This document shows, in pieces, positions 1 through 8,352 of a stretch of DNA of 64,000 nucleotides. The translations under genes and the position numbers were made by a program. A model generated the notes under the pieces. That model worked only from the letters and a program-made list of their open reading frames with translations, was not told the DNA's origin and did no database searches. How positions within the stretch are numbered: the stretch's first letter is position 1; each line of letters starts with the position of its first letter. Source of the stretch: Bacilli bacterium (GTDB lineage: Bacteria > Bacillota_I > Bacilli_A > RFN20 > UBA1709); the NCBI GenBank assembly GCA_017457045.1, contig JAFTIF010000003.1, positions 186,001-250,000 of the forward strand. Reading direction: 5' to 3'.

Positions 1-2
1 TT

Positions 3-470
3 AGCCAATTAACTGGTGGTAATCAAGAAGATGGATATAGATCAGGAACTAGTAATTTTCCTTGTAATGTAGCTTTAGCTAAAACTATTAGATTAGCTTT
101 AGAAAAGCAAGAAAAGAACTATAAACATGTAAAAAAATTACATAATTATTTATTTGATGAATTAAGTAAAATAGATAATATTGTAATAAATTCAACAAGA
201 AATGGATCTCCATATATCTTTAATTTCTCTTTTAAAGATAAAAAGGGTCCAGTTATTCAACAAGCATTAAATAGTGAAGATATATATGTTTCTACTGTTA
301 GTGCTTGTTCTAATAAAAGTGAACCTATGAGTAAGGTAATTTATGCAATGTTTAATGATGAATCAAGAGCAAAATCATCATTAAGGATTAGTTTTTCAAA
401 AGATACAACTATGGATGAAGTTGCTAAGTTCAAAAACACATTATTAAAGATTTTATGCTCAGTAAAGTGA
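3..470 (+). CDS. Cysteine desulfurase, C-terminal part (IscS/NifS family, truncated by window edge)
   Basis: Only the last 155 codons are in the window; the frame is open from base 3 and ends in TGA at 468-470. The family is a PLP enzyme that takes sulfur from L-cysteine as an enzyme-bound persulfide. Seen here are the RSGTSN segment near the start, which in the family contacts cofactor and substrate, and the loop STVSACSNK, whose Cys is the expected persulfide residue. The gene ends 7 bases before thiI. In Bacillus the nifZ-thiI pair supplies sulfur for 4-thiouridine in tRNA, so this copy is probably a dedicated ThiI partner rather than the general Fe-S desulfurase. That assignment is from context; the N-terminal PLP lysine is outside the window. 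Confidence 0.9.
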   Translation, partial: SQLTGGNQEDGYRSGTSNFPCNVALAKTIRLALEKQEKNYKHVKKLHNYLFDELSKIDNIVINSTRNGSPYIFNFSFKDKKGPVIQQALNSEDIYVSTVSACSNKSEPMSKVIYAMFNDESRAKSSLRISFSKDTTMDEVAKFKNTLLKILCSVK

Positions 471-477
471 GGTATTT

Positions 478-1677
478 ATGTTAAATTTTGATTCAATTTT
501 AATTAGATTTGGAGAGTTAAGTACCAAAGGAAAGAATAAAAAAGATTTTGTTATTCAACTATATAAGAATGTCAAAACTGCTTTAGCAGATTTTGAAAAC
601 TTAGGATATACAAGAAGTCATGATAGAATTTATGTTAAATTAAATGGACACGATCCTAAAGAAGTTAGTGAAATCTTGAAAGATGTTTCAGGTATTGCAA
701 ATTTCTCATTTGTTTATAAAGTAAATGAATCTTTAGATGATATTAAGAAAGCTACTTTAGAACTTGTACAAGGAGAAGTAGGAAAGACATTTAAAGTGGA
801 TACAAAAAGAGCTAATAAAGCATTTCCTATTCATTCAGATGATATGAATAGACATATCGCAGGTAATATTTTAGCTAATACTGAACTAAAAGTAGATGTT
901 CATAAACCTGATATATTAGTTAAAGTAGAAATTCGTCAAGAAGGTAGTTTTGTTTATACTTCTCAAATTAAAGGAGCAGGTGGTTATCCATTAGGAGTTG
1001 GAGGAAAAGCAATGCTTCTTATGTCTGGAGGAATCGATTCACCTGTCGCAGCTTATTTAATGATGAAAAGAGGAGTTAAAATCGAAGCAATCCATTTTGC
1101 TTCACCTCCATATACTTCAGATATGGCAGTAGAAAAAGTTAAGGATTTATTATATGTTTTATCAAAACATAGATGTCCTATTAAACTACATATCGTACCT
1201 TTTACTAAATTACAAGAGAAGATTTATGAATGTTGCGATGAATCTTATGCGATTACAATTATGCGTCGTATGATGTATAGAATCGCTGAAAGAGTAGCTA
1301 AAAACCGTAATTGTAGTGCATTAGTAAGTGGAGAATCAGTAGGCCAAGTTGCAAGCCAAACATTAGAAAGTATGGCAACAATTAATGAAGTTATTAAAAT
1401 GCCAATGATTCGTCCAGTTGCAGTATTAGATAAATTAGAAATTATAGCAATCGCAGAAAAAATTAAGACATTTGATATCTCTATTAGACCATTTATTGAC
1501 TGTTGTACAATCTTTAATCCAGTTGCGCCAGTTACTAAACCTCGTGCTCATGTTGCTAGAGAAATGGAAGAAAGATTCGATTATGAACAATTGGTTTATG
1601 AATGTGTATCTAATATTGAAACAATCACTATTGATGCGAATATCAAGCAAGAAAGTGAAATTGACATTTTCTTCTAA
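478..1677 (+). CDS. thiI: tRNA 4-thiouridine synthetase ThiI (tRNA sulfurtransferase)
   Basis: A 399-residue cytoplasmic enzyme that adenylates U8 of tRNA and receives persulfide sulfur to make 4-thiouridine. Domain order: N-terminal ferredoxin-like region, THUMP domain (about residues 60-165), then an adenine-nucleotide alpha-hydrolase domain with the PP-loop MSGGIDSP at about 182-189. The length fits the short Bacillus-type ThiI without a C-terminal rhodanese domain, so sulfur should come directly from the desulfurase encoded 7 bases upstream. The start ATG at 478 is preceded by GTGAGG, giving near translational coupling. A possible second role in thiamine biosynthesis cannot be judged here; no thi genes are nearby. 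Confidence 0.95.
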   Translation: MLNFDSILIRFGELSTKGKNKKDFVIQLYKNVKTALADFENLGYTRSHDRIYVKLNGHDPKEVSEILKDVSGIANFSFVYKVNESLDDIKKATLELVQGEVGKTFKVDTKRANKAFPIHSDDMNRHIAGNILANTELKVDVHKPDILVKVEIRQEGSFVYTSQIKGAGGYPLGVGGKAMLLMSGGIDSPVAAYLMMKRGVKIEAIHFASPPYTSDMAVEKVKDLLYVLSKHRCPIKLHIVPFTKLQEKIYECCDESYAITIMRRMMYRIAERVAKNRNCSALVSGESVGQVASQTLESMATINEVIKMPMIRPVAVLDKLEIIAIAEKIKTFDISIRPFIDCCTIFNPVAPVTKPRAHVAREMEERFDYEQLVYECVSNIETITIDANIKQESEIDIFF

Positions 1678-1737
1678 TTAATTATTTGTTATAAATCTCT
1701 TACAATGGACAAACTAACATTGTAGGAGGTGAAAAGT

Positions 1738-1959
1738 ATGCCTAGAAAATCAACAAATAATAGTTCAAATACAACTAAAAATTCTAAACGTGGTCAAACT
1801 ACTACTCAAAGAATGAAATATGAAATTGCAAATGAATGTGGAGTAGAGTTAGGACCAAACACATCCAGCAAGCAAAACGGCACTGTTGGTGGTGAAGTTA
1901 CAAAAAGATTAGTTCAAAAAGGAAAAACCTCATCAAAACGTAGTTCTACAAGCCGTTAA
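1738..1959 (+). CDS. Small acid-soluble spore protein, alpha/beta type (SASP)
   Basis: A 73-residue basic protein. The core [14 protein letters not shown], then [13 protein letters not shown], is the alpha/beta SASP signature; these proteins coat spore DNA and protect it from UV and heat, then are degraded at germination. The GVELG region carries the type of site cut by the Gpr protease, which is also encoded in this window at 46660. ATG 1738 is chosen because AGGAGGTG lies at 1724-1731; an in-frame GTG at 1729 falls inside that ribosome binding site. The N-terminal 25 residues and the C-terminus are Ser/Thr/Lys-rich, longer than in typical Bacillus SASPs. The position after thiI matches sspA in Bacillus. 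Confidence 0.93.
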   Translation: MPRKSTNNSSNTTKNSKRGQTTTQRMKYEIANECGVELGPNTSSKQNGTVGGEVTKRLVQKGKTSSKRSSTSR

Positions 1960-1964
1960 GATAT

Positions 1965-1994
1965 AAAGCGATGTTAAAATGCATCGCTTTTTAT
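1965..1994 (+). terminator. Rho-independent terminator after SASP gene
   Basis: A perfect 9-bp stem AAAGCGATG / CATCGCTTT (1965-1973 with 1982-1990), an 8-base loop and a T-run. It ends the thiI-SASP transcript. Confidence 0.85.
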
Positions 1995-1999
1995 TATCT

Positions 2000-2494
2000 A
2001 TGAAACTATTTTTTATTCTTTTGTTTCTTCTAATTTATTTCCTTGTTTTTCCTTTAAAAATTAAAGTAAACATTACAAATAATAATATAAAAATATACCT
2101 GTATTCTTTTAAAATATTGAACCAAGAAATGTTCCAAGCACTTAAAGAAATCCAAGAAGTTACTATTGAAAATATTGAGAAAAAACTTTTGACTAAGGAA
2201 GATTTGATCTATATTAATATAGCCAAAAAAATAAAAATTATAAAGCTTGATTTATTGATAGAAGGATTCAATCATGAATTCGAATTTCTACCGATATTAT
2301 ACGGTTTTTTCTATTTTATTTTTTCTTCTTTTGATGGCTATTTTTATCAAAAAAATATTCCGTTTACATATAAGATAAATTATGAAGGAAATCAGCATTT
2401 TTCATTGGATGGAATATTTGTTTCGAATCTGGGAAAGATACTTTTAGAGTATTTTAGATTAAGGAGGATTAAGTATGGAAGAGCATCCAATTAA
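2000..2494 (+). CDS. DUF2953-like membrane-anchored protein (YtfI-like), short
   Basis: A 164-residue protein with a very hydrophobic N-terminal segment (about residues 2-17) followed by KIKVNITNNN, which resembles the start of DUF2953/YtfI proteins; a second hydrophobic stretch lies near residues 95-112. YtfI of Bacillus is a sporulation-associated protein encoded directly before ytfJ, and here the gene overlaps ytfJ by 20 bases. The assignment rests mainly on that context and the N-terminal pattern. An in-frame ATG at 1979 lies inside the preceding terminator stem, so ATG 2000 is preferred, although it has no clear Shine-Dalgarno sequence. The protein is shorter than the Bacillus relative. 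Function unknown. Confidence 0.6.
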   Translation: MKLFFILLFLLIYFLVFPLKIKVNITNNNIKIYLYSFKILNQEMFQALKEIQEVTIENIEKKLLTKEDLIYINIAKKIKIIKLDLLIEGFNHEFEFLPILYGFFYFIFSSFDGYFYQKNIPFTYKINYEGNQHFSLDGIFVSNLGKILLEYFRLRRIKYGRASN

Positions 2495-2870
2495 TCAGCT
2501 ATTAGATATATCTTTGGATAAAGTGATTCATATGATCGATACGCAAAAAATAATAGGTCATCCTATTAGCTTAGGAAATAATCGAACACTTATTCCTATC
2601 TCGAAAGTTACATTTGGATTTGGTGCGGGTGGAAGTGAGTTCGATTCAAATAAACAAAATAAAAAAGCTTTGTTTAGCTCAGAGGTAAGTGAGGATTTAT
2701 TTCCATTTGGTGGAGGTAGTGCAGGGGGAGTATCGATTTCTCCTTTAGCATTTATTGTTGTTGATAATGATAATGTTAATGTAATGTACACAGAAAAAAA
2801 TGAATCTATTTACGAAAAAATCTTTGAGTATATTCGATCTTTTACAAAGCAAAATGATAAAACGATATAG
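2475..2870 (+). CDS. ytfJ: YtfJ/GerW family spore protein
   Basis: A 131-residue protein with the family hallmarks: an N-terminal helix that includes LDISLDKVIHMIDTQ, the GHPISLGNNRTLIPISKV segment, a glycine-rich FGFGAGGSEFD loop, then GGGSAGGVSISPLAFIVV. In Bacillus YtfJ is made in the forespore and members of the family have been linked to germination; the biochemical role is not established. ATG 2475 has a strong AAGGAGGA ribosome binding site and overlaps the end of the preceding gene, so the two are likely translationally coupled, as with ytfI-ytfJ in Bacillus. Confidence 0.92.
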   Translation: MEEHPINQLLDISLDKVIHMIDTQKIIGHPISLGNNRTLIPISKVTFGFGAGGSEFDSNKQNKKALFSSEVSEDLFPFGGGSAGGVSISPLAFIVVDNDNVNVMYTEKNESIYEKIFEYIRSFTKQNDKTI

Positions 2871-2876
2871 TGATTG

Positions 2877-2912
2877 AGATTGCATTTTTACATTTAAATG
2901 TAATCTTTTTTT
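2877..2912 (+). terminator. Rho-independent terminator after ytfJ
   Basis: An 11-bp stem with one G-U pair (2877-2887 with 2896-2906) and a run of seven T. It separates the spore genes from ackA. Confidence 0.8.
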
Positions 2913-2941
2913 GTTTTTAAGCAAAATATCTTCTTTTAACA

Positions 2942-2970
2942 TTGTCTTTTATGCGTTTATGTTGTAAAAT
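2942..2970 (+). promoter_or_regulatory. Probable sigma-A promoter of ackA
   Basis: TTGTCT at 2942-2947, a 17-base spacer and TAAAAT at 2965-2970. It follows a terminator and precedes the ackA ribosome binding site, so the location is right; the -35 is a 4/6 match. Confidence 0.5.
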
Positions 2971-2996
2971 TAAAATGTTGACGGAGGGATAGTAAT

Positions 2997-4187
2997 ATGT
3001 CAAAAATTATAGCAGTAAACGCAGGTAGTTCATCATTAAAATTCCAATTATTTGATATGCCTGAAGAAAAAGTATTAGTCCAAGGATTAATCGAAAGAAT
3101 CGGTATGGAAGACGCAGTCGTAACATTAAAATACGATGGTCAAAAGAAATCAAAAACATTACCAATTTTAAATCATGCAGTAGCAGTAGAAATCTTATTA
3201 AATTCATTAGTTGAAGAAAAAATCGTAGCTTCTTTAAATGAAATTAATGGTGTTGGTCACCGTGTTGTTCATGGTGGTGAAAAATTCGCAGCATCTACAG
3301 TAATTACTGAAGAAGTTGCTAAAACAATCGAAGAATTAAAAGATTTAGCACCTTTACATAACCCAGCTAACTTAACAGGTTATGAAGCATTTAAGAAAGC
3401 TTTACCAGAAGTTGGTCACGTAGCAGTTTTCGATACAGCATTCCACCAAACAATGCCTAAAGAAAACTTCATGTATCCAATTCCTTATGAATATTATGAA
3501 AAACACATGGTTCGTAGATATGGATTCCATGGTACAAGCCATTTATATGTAACAGGAAGATGTTTAGATTTATTAGGCAATCCTGAACATTCAAAAATTA
3601 TCACATGTCATATCGGTAATGGTGCATCTCTTGCAGCAGTTAAAGATGGAAAATGTGTTAATACATCAATGGGTTTCACACCTTTAGCAGGTGTTATGAT
3701 GGGAACTAGAAGTGGTGACATCGACCCAGCAATCGTAACTTATTTAGCAGCTAAATTAAATAAATCTGCAGATGATGTTATGAATATCTTAAATAAAAAA
3801 TCTGGTTTATTAGGCGTAAGTGGTATTTCAAGTGATGCTAGAGATATCGTAAATGGTTGTAAAGCAGGAAACGAATTAGCAATCTTAGCAAGAAAAATGC
3901 ATATTAATACAGTTGCAAACTTCGTTGGTCAATACTATGTTGAATTAGGCGGATGTGATGCTATGGTATTCACAGCAGGTTTAGGCGAAAACGACATTGA
4001 CTTTAGAGTTGAATTATGTGAAAAAATCGGTGCAGCATTAGGTGTTGAATTAGATTTAGAAGCAAATAATGTTCGTGGTCAAGAAGTATTAGTTTCAAAA
4101 CCTACATCAAAAGTTAAAGTATTTGTTATCCCTACAAATGAAGAAATTGTTATCGCTAGAGATACAATGAACTTATTAGGATTATAA
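2997..4187 (+). CDS. ackA: Acetate kinase
   Basis: A 396-residue ASKHA-fold enzyme converting acetyl phosphate and ADP to acetate and ATP. Family motifs are all visible: VNAGSSSLKFQL at the N-terminus, RVVHGGEKF, AVFDTAFHQTMP, RRYGFHGTSH and the phosphate/adenosine segment GMTRSGDIDP-type (here MMGTRSGDIDPAI). Length is normal. It stands alone between two terminators with a GGAGGG ribosome binding site, so it is a monocistronic fermentation gene giving substrate-level ATP. No pta is adjacent. In Bacillus, ackA also lies a few genes past ytfJ. Codon use is more polarised than in the preceding genes, as expected for a highly expressed enzyme. Confidence 0.97.
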   Translation: MSKIIAVNAGSSSLKFQLFDMPEEKVLVQGLIERIGMEDAVVTLKYDGQKKSKTLPILNHAVAVEILLNSLVEEKIVASLNEINGVGHRVVHGGEKFAASTVITEEVAKTIEELKDLAPLHNPANLTGYEAFKKALPEVGHVAVFDTAFHQTMPKENFMYPIPYEYYEKHMVRRYGFHGTSHLYVTGRCLDLLGNPEHSKIITCHIGNGASLAAVKDGKCVNTSMGFTPLAGVMMGTRSGDIDPAIVTYLAAKLNKSADDVMNILNKKSGLLGVSGISSDARDIVNGCKAGNELAILARKMHINTVANFVGQYYVELGGCDAMVFTAGLGENDIDFRVELCEKIGAALGVELDLEANNVRGQEVLVSKPTSKVKVFVIPTNEEIVIARDTMNLLGL

Positions 4188-4199
4188 TTTTGATAAATT

Positions 4200-4224
4200 G
4201 GAGCAAGAAATTGCTCCTTTTTTT
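4200..4224 (+). terminator. Rho-independent terminator after ackA
   Basis: Perfect stem GGAGCAA / TTGCTCC with a GAAA loop and a run of seven T. Confidence 0.9.
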
Positions 4225-4234
4225 ATAAAAGATT

Positions 4235-4262
4235 TTAACTTTTATAAAAATTATTGTATAAT
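4235..4262 (+). promoter_or_regulatory. Sigma-A promoter of the nrnA-dnaE-polA unit
   Basis: A perfect TATAAT at 4257-4262 with a weaker -35 TTAACT at 4235-4240 (16-base spacer), directly after the ackA terminator and 20 bases before the nrnA start. Confidence 0.6.
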
Positions 4263-4281
4263 TAAGTTGAGGTGTATATTT

Positions 4282-5250
4282 ATGAGACTTAATAAAAAGA
4301 TATTAGAAAACATTTTAAATAAAATTGAAGAATACGATCGTATTATTGTATATCGTCATGTTTCACCAGATTTTGATGCTTTAGGCACTCAATTAGGTGT
4401 ATATCACTTTTTAAAACATAACTTTCCAACAAAAGAAATCTATAAAGTAGGTTTTACAAATGTTGAAGTTGGTCATAATTTATTCGAAGAAATGGACAAC
4501 TTAAGCGATGAATTTGTCAAAGAAAAACCATTCTTAGCAATTGTTGTAGATACTGCTACAGCTAAAAGAGTTAGTGATGAAAGATTTACTTTAGCTGATT
4601 ACATCATTAAAATTGACCATCATCCAAATGTTGATCCATATGGTGATATTAATCTTGTTGAAACAAGTTGTGGTGCAGCAGCTGAATTATTAACACATGT
4701 TTTTACAAGTAGAACATTTAAGAAATATCCATTAAACAGTGAAGCTGCTAAAAACTTATATATCGGTGTTATTGGAGATACAGGAAGATATCAATTCTCA
4801 AATACAACAGTCGAAACATTAAAAGCAGGTGCAAAACTTTTAGGCTATGGATTCAATGTTCAAAGTGAAGTTCATTATCCAATGTATGTAAAAACTTTAA
4901 AAGATTTTGAAGTTCAAAAATACATTATGAACAATTATAAAGTTTCTCCAAATGGAGTAGCATATTATCATTTACCTGCAGATGTTTTAGATAGATTAAA
5001 CATTGACAGTGATGAAGCAAAAGTTTATATGGGTATGTTTAGTTTTGTTGAAGGAATAAATATTTGGGTATGTTTCTCTGAAGATAATAGAGAACATAAC
5101 TGGCGTGCTTCAATTAGATCAAGAAGCATTGTAATTAATGAAGTAGCTACAAAATATGGTGGCGGTGGTCATAAGCAAGCATCAGGTGCTAGACCAAAAG
5201 ATTATGAAGATACATTAAACTTAATTAAAGATTTAGACGCATTAGTATAA
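4282..5250 (+). CDS. nrnA: DHH-family phosphoesterase, NrnA-like (oligoribonuclease / pAp phosphatase)
   Basis: A 322-residue two-domain DHH/DHHA1 protein. Seen: HVSPDFDALG at about 26-35, a DTATA motif, DHH at 112-114, GVIGDTGRYQFSNT, and the DHHA1 motif GGGGHKQASGA at about 293-303. NrnA degrades 2-5 nt RNAs and removes the 3' phosphate of pAp; some relatives hydrolyse cyclic-dinucleotide products instead, so the exact substrate is inferred. ATG 4282 is chosen from GAGGTG at 4269-4274; the upstream in-frame TTG lies in the ackA terminator. The gene precedes dnaE as in Bacillus (ytqI/nrnA), separated by only 19 bases. Confidence 0.9.
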   Translation: MRLNKKILENILNKIEEYDRIIVYRHVSPDFDALGTQLGVYHFLKHNFPTKEIYKVGFTNVEVGHNLFEEMDNLSDEFVKEKPFLAIVVDTATAKRVSDERFTLADYIIKIDHHPNVDPYGDINLVETSCGAAAELLTHVFTSRTFKKYPLNSEAAKNLYIGVIGDTGRYQFSNTTVETLKAGAKLLGYGFNVQSEVHYPMYVKTLKDFEVQKYIMNNYKVSPNGVAYYHLPADVLDRLNIDSDEAKVYMGMFSFVEGINIWVCFSEDNREHNWRASIRSRSIVINEVATKYGGGGHKQASGARPKDYEDTLNLIKDLDALV

Positions 5251-5269
5251 GAAAAGGAGGGTGTTATCA

Positions 5270-8200
5270 ATGAGTTTTGTGAATTTAGCAATTAAAAGCG
5301 GATATTCATTTTTTGATAGTACCCTAAAAGTAAGTGACATCGTAAATTATGCTAAACATAATAATTTGTCTACTATTGCTTTAGTGGATGATTCAAATAT
5401 GTTTGGTGCGATGGAATTCTATAAACTTTGTAAAAAAGAAAATATCAAGCCAATTATTGGCATGCAAATTAATTACCTTGAAGGGGATGGAAGAAGTTAT
5501 CCTCTTATTTTGCTTGCTAAAAATATAGAAGGTTATCAAACTTTATGTAAGTTAACCTCAGTTGTTTCTAAAGGAAGTTTGAATATTAGTTTATCTAAAG
5601 AAGAACTTAAAAATTATACAAAAGGATTAATCGCAATTCTTCCAATCTCTAATAGTTATTTAAAAATGATTGATGATTTAGAATACGCAGATTATTTAGA
5701 TTTTTTTAGAGACACTTATGATTTTTATTTAGGTTTAGAATTATATTCTAAAGATGATGAAGAATATTTAGATGTAATAAGGGAAATTGCTTATATAGAA
5801 GAGTATAAAACTGTGGCATTGAACGTTGTTAATTATATGTTTAAAGATGACCATAAGTATTTAGAAGTGTTAAAAGCAGTCGAAGCAAATCAACCTATAA
5901 ATAAAATAGATTTTCCTTCATTTGAAGGACATTATTTCAAAGATGATAATGAAATTCGCCATATTTTTAGTGAAGAAGAAGTAGAAGCAAGTGAGATAAT
6001 CGCAGATAATTGTAATGTTGACATTACTTCATTAAAAGGAAGTTTAGTTACTTATCCTGTTCCAAATGGAGTATCACAAAAAGATTATTTATATGCTTTA
6101 TGTTATAAAGGATTAGAAAAACGCTTAAGTGGAAAACAAAATAAAGCTTATTTAGATAGATTGAATTACGAACTAAAAATCATTACTAACATGGGTTATA
6201 CTAACTATTTCTTAGTCGTATATGATTATGTTAAGTTTGCTAAAACACATAATATTTTAGTAGGACCTGGTAGAGGTAGTGCTGCAGGTAGTTTAGTCGC
6301 GTATGTTTTAGGTATTACAAATATCGATCCTTTAAAATATGATTTATTATTTGAAAGATTCTTGAATCCTGAAAGAGTATCTATGCCTGATATTGATTTA
6401 GATTTTATTGATTCAAGAAGAGATGAAATTATTGAATATTTATGCTCTAAATATGGCTTAGATAGATGTGCGCATGTTATTGCTTTCCAAACATTCGGAG
6501 CGAGACAAGCATTTAGAGACACATTTAAAGCAATGGGTATGTCTTTAGTAGAAGTAGATGCTTTATCCAAAAGAATGCCTAAAGATATTAACTTAACTTT
6601 AAAGGATGCTTTAAATAGATCTCCTTCATTTAAAGCTTTAATTAATTCTAGAGCTAACTATAAGGAAATGTATGAAGTTGCAATGCATTTTGAAGGGTTA
6701 CCAAGACAAACAACACTTCATGCTGCAGGGATGGTAATAAGTGATAAAGTTTTAACTGAAACAAGTCCTATTTATTATCCAAGTGAAAATGTAAGTGCAA
6801 CTCAATATGATATGAACTATATCGAAGATATAGGCTTATTAAAAATGGACGTTTTAGGTCTTAAAAACTTAAGAATTATTGATGCTATATTAAATAAAAT
6901 TAAGCAAGTATATGGAAAAGAATTAAATATTAATAACATTCCTTTAGATGATCCGAAAGTTTTTAATATGATTTGTAAACTTCAAGTAAGTGGAGTATTC
7001 CAATTAGAATCTCCAGGTATGAAGCGTGCAATTCATACTTTAGCACCATCATCCTTTGATGATGTAGTAGCTTTATTAGCTTTATTTAGACCTGGTCCTA
7101 TGGGATATATAAGTGTCTATGCGGAACGTAAAAAAGGGAAAGAAAAAGTAACTTATTTAGATCCTTGTTTAGAAAGTATTTTAAAGCCAACATATGGAAT
7201 TATTATCTATCAAGAACAAATTATGCAAATTCTTGTAGAAATGGCAGGATTTAGTTTAGGTCAAGCTGACATTGTAAGACGTGCTATTTCGAAAAAAGTT
7301 GAATCAAAGCTTATTGAAATCGAAAAAGATTTCATTGAAGGATCAATTAAGAATAATCATTCAAAAGAAGTAGCTAAGAAAGTATTTGATATGATTGTTA
7401 AATTTGCCAACTATGGATTTAATAAAGCTCACTCAGTTTCTTATGCTTATATTACATATCAAATGGCATATTTAAAATATTATTTCCCAGCAATTTTCTT
7501 TAGTGAAGTATTAAATACATTCGCATCTAACAATGATTCGAAATTTAATGATTATATCCAAGAAATAAGAAATAGAAAAATTAAATTATTAAAACCAAGT
7601 ATTAATAAATCGTTTGATTTATTTACTTTAGAAAATAAAGACATTAGATATTCTTTAAGAAATATTAAAGGAGTTACACCAGGACTTGTATCTTCTTTAG
7701 TTGAAGAAAGAAAAAATGGAGAGTTTAAAGATTTTCCTTCTTTTGTTGCGAGAATGAAACCATTAGGATTAACTCAAGTACAAACACTTGCACTAATTTC
7801 TGCAGGTGCGTTAGATGAATTTGGCTATAACCGAGATACTTTGACTGCCAATATCGCTAATAACTTCATTTATGCAGATATCGTAGCAAGTAGTGTTGAA
7901 GGACAATTATCATTAAATTATAATGATAATCCACCTCCAGAGATGATTCTTGTTGAAAGAAATCTTCAACAAGAACTCGACAATGAATTTGATGTATTAG
8001 GATTCTTCTTAAGTGGATTTCCACTTATTTATGAAAGAAAACGTATTCAAGAAAAAGGTTTTATTTGTGCAAATGAAGCAATTAATCTTGAAGAAAAAGT
8101 TAAAGTAGTTGTCTATATTTCTTCATATAAGACTATTAAGACTAAAAATGGAGATTATATGGCAAGTTTAAGAACAATGGATGAAACAGGTGAATTGAAT

Positions 8201-8350
8201 ATCACTGTTTTTCCACAAGAATTCAATGAATTCGAACATTTAATCAAAAAAGGAAACTACATTCAAGTAGTAGGTGTAATGCAACAAAAAGATTTACCAT
8301 CTTTAGTTGTAAAACAAATGAAAATATTTAATCTTAAGGAGGGTGCATAA
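5270..8350 (+). CDS. dnaE: DNA polymerase III alpha subunit, DnaE type
   Basis: A 1026-residue replicative C-family polymerase, expected to extend lagging-strand primers alongside PolC (PolC not in this window). Order: PHP domain (about 1-210), Pol3 palm and fingers with PDIDLDF at 373-379 and the third catalytic Asp in KMDVLGL (D527), a helix-hairpin-helix region, and a C-terminal OB fold (about 930-1010). There is no proofreading domain. The PHP metal ligands are lost: the usual HLxVHS is NLAIKS (N5, K9) and the next motif reads DDSNMFG. It is somewhat shorter than the Bacillus protein. ATG 5270 follows AAGGAGGG; an in-frame GTG at 5261 is inside that site. polA begins 2 bases after its stop. 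Confidence 0.96.
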   Translation: MSFVNLAIKSGYSFFDSTLKVSDIVNYAKHNNLSTIALVDDSNMFGAMEFYKLCKKENIKPIIGMQINYLEGDGRSYPLILLAKNIEGYQTLCKLTSVVSKGSLNISLSKEELKNYTKGLIAILPISNSYLKMIDDLEYADYLDFFRDTYDFYLGLELYSKDDEEYLDVIREIAYIEEYKTVALNVVNYMFKDDHKYLEVLKAVEANQPINKIDFPSFEGHYFKDDNEIRHIFSEEEVEASEIIADNCNVDITSLKGSLVTYPVPNGVSQKDYLYALCYKGLEKRLSGKQNKAYLDRLNYELKIITNMGYTNYFLVVYDYVKFAKTHNILVGPGRGSAAGSLVAYVLGITNIDPLKYDLLFERFLNPERVSMPDIDLDFIDSRRDEIIEYLCSKYGLDRCAHVIAFQTFGARQAFRDTFKAMGMSLVEVDALSKRMPKDINLTLKDALNRSPSFKALINSRANYKEMYEVAMHFEGLPRQTTLHAAGMVISDKVLTETSPIYYPSENVSATQYDMNYIEDIGLLKMDVLGLKNLRIIDAILNKIKQVYGKELNINNIPLDDPKVFNMICKLQVSGVFQLESPGMKRAIHTLAPSSFDDVVALLALFRPGPMGYISVYAERKKGKEKVTYLDPCLESILKPTYGIIIYQEQIMQILVEMAGFSLGQADIVRRAISKKVESKLIEIEKDFIEGSIKNNHSKEVAKKVFDMIVKFANYGFNKAHSVSYAYITYQMAYLKYYFPAIFFSEVLNTFASNNDSKFNDYIQEIRNRKIKLLKPSINKSFDLFTLENKDIRYSLRNIKGVTPGLVSSLVEERKNGEFKDFPSFVARMKPLGLTQVQTLALISAGALDEFGYNRDTLTANIANNFIYADIVASSVEGQLSLNYNDNPPPEMILVERNLQQELDNEFDVLGFFLSGFPLIYERKRIQEKGFICANEAINLEEKVKVVVYISSYKTIKTKNGDYMASLRTMDETGELNITVFPQEFNEFEHLIKKGNYIQVVGVMQQKDLPSLVVKQMKIFNLKEGA

Positions 8351-8352
8351 GT

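Noticed and set aside
1718..1724. CATTGTA as a sigma-G -10 for the SASP gene
   Set aside because: It matches the pattern at six of seven positions, but there is no -35 about 18 bases upstream and transcription would start inside the ribosome binding site.
1979..1999. Earlier ATG for the YtfI-like gene
   Set aside because: It lies within the SASP terminator stem and would add residues encoded by the hairpin.
4198..4281. Longer N-terminus for nrnA
   Set aside because: The upstream frame runs through the ackA terminator and the nrnA promoter; GAGGTG and the DHH family start fit ATG 4282.
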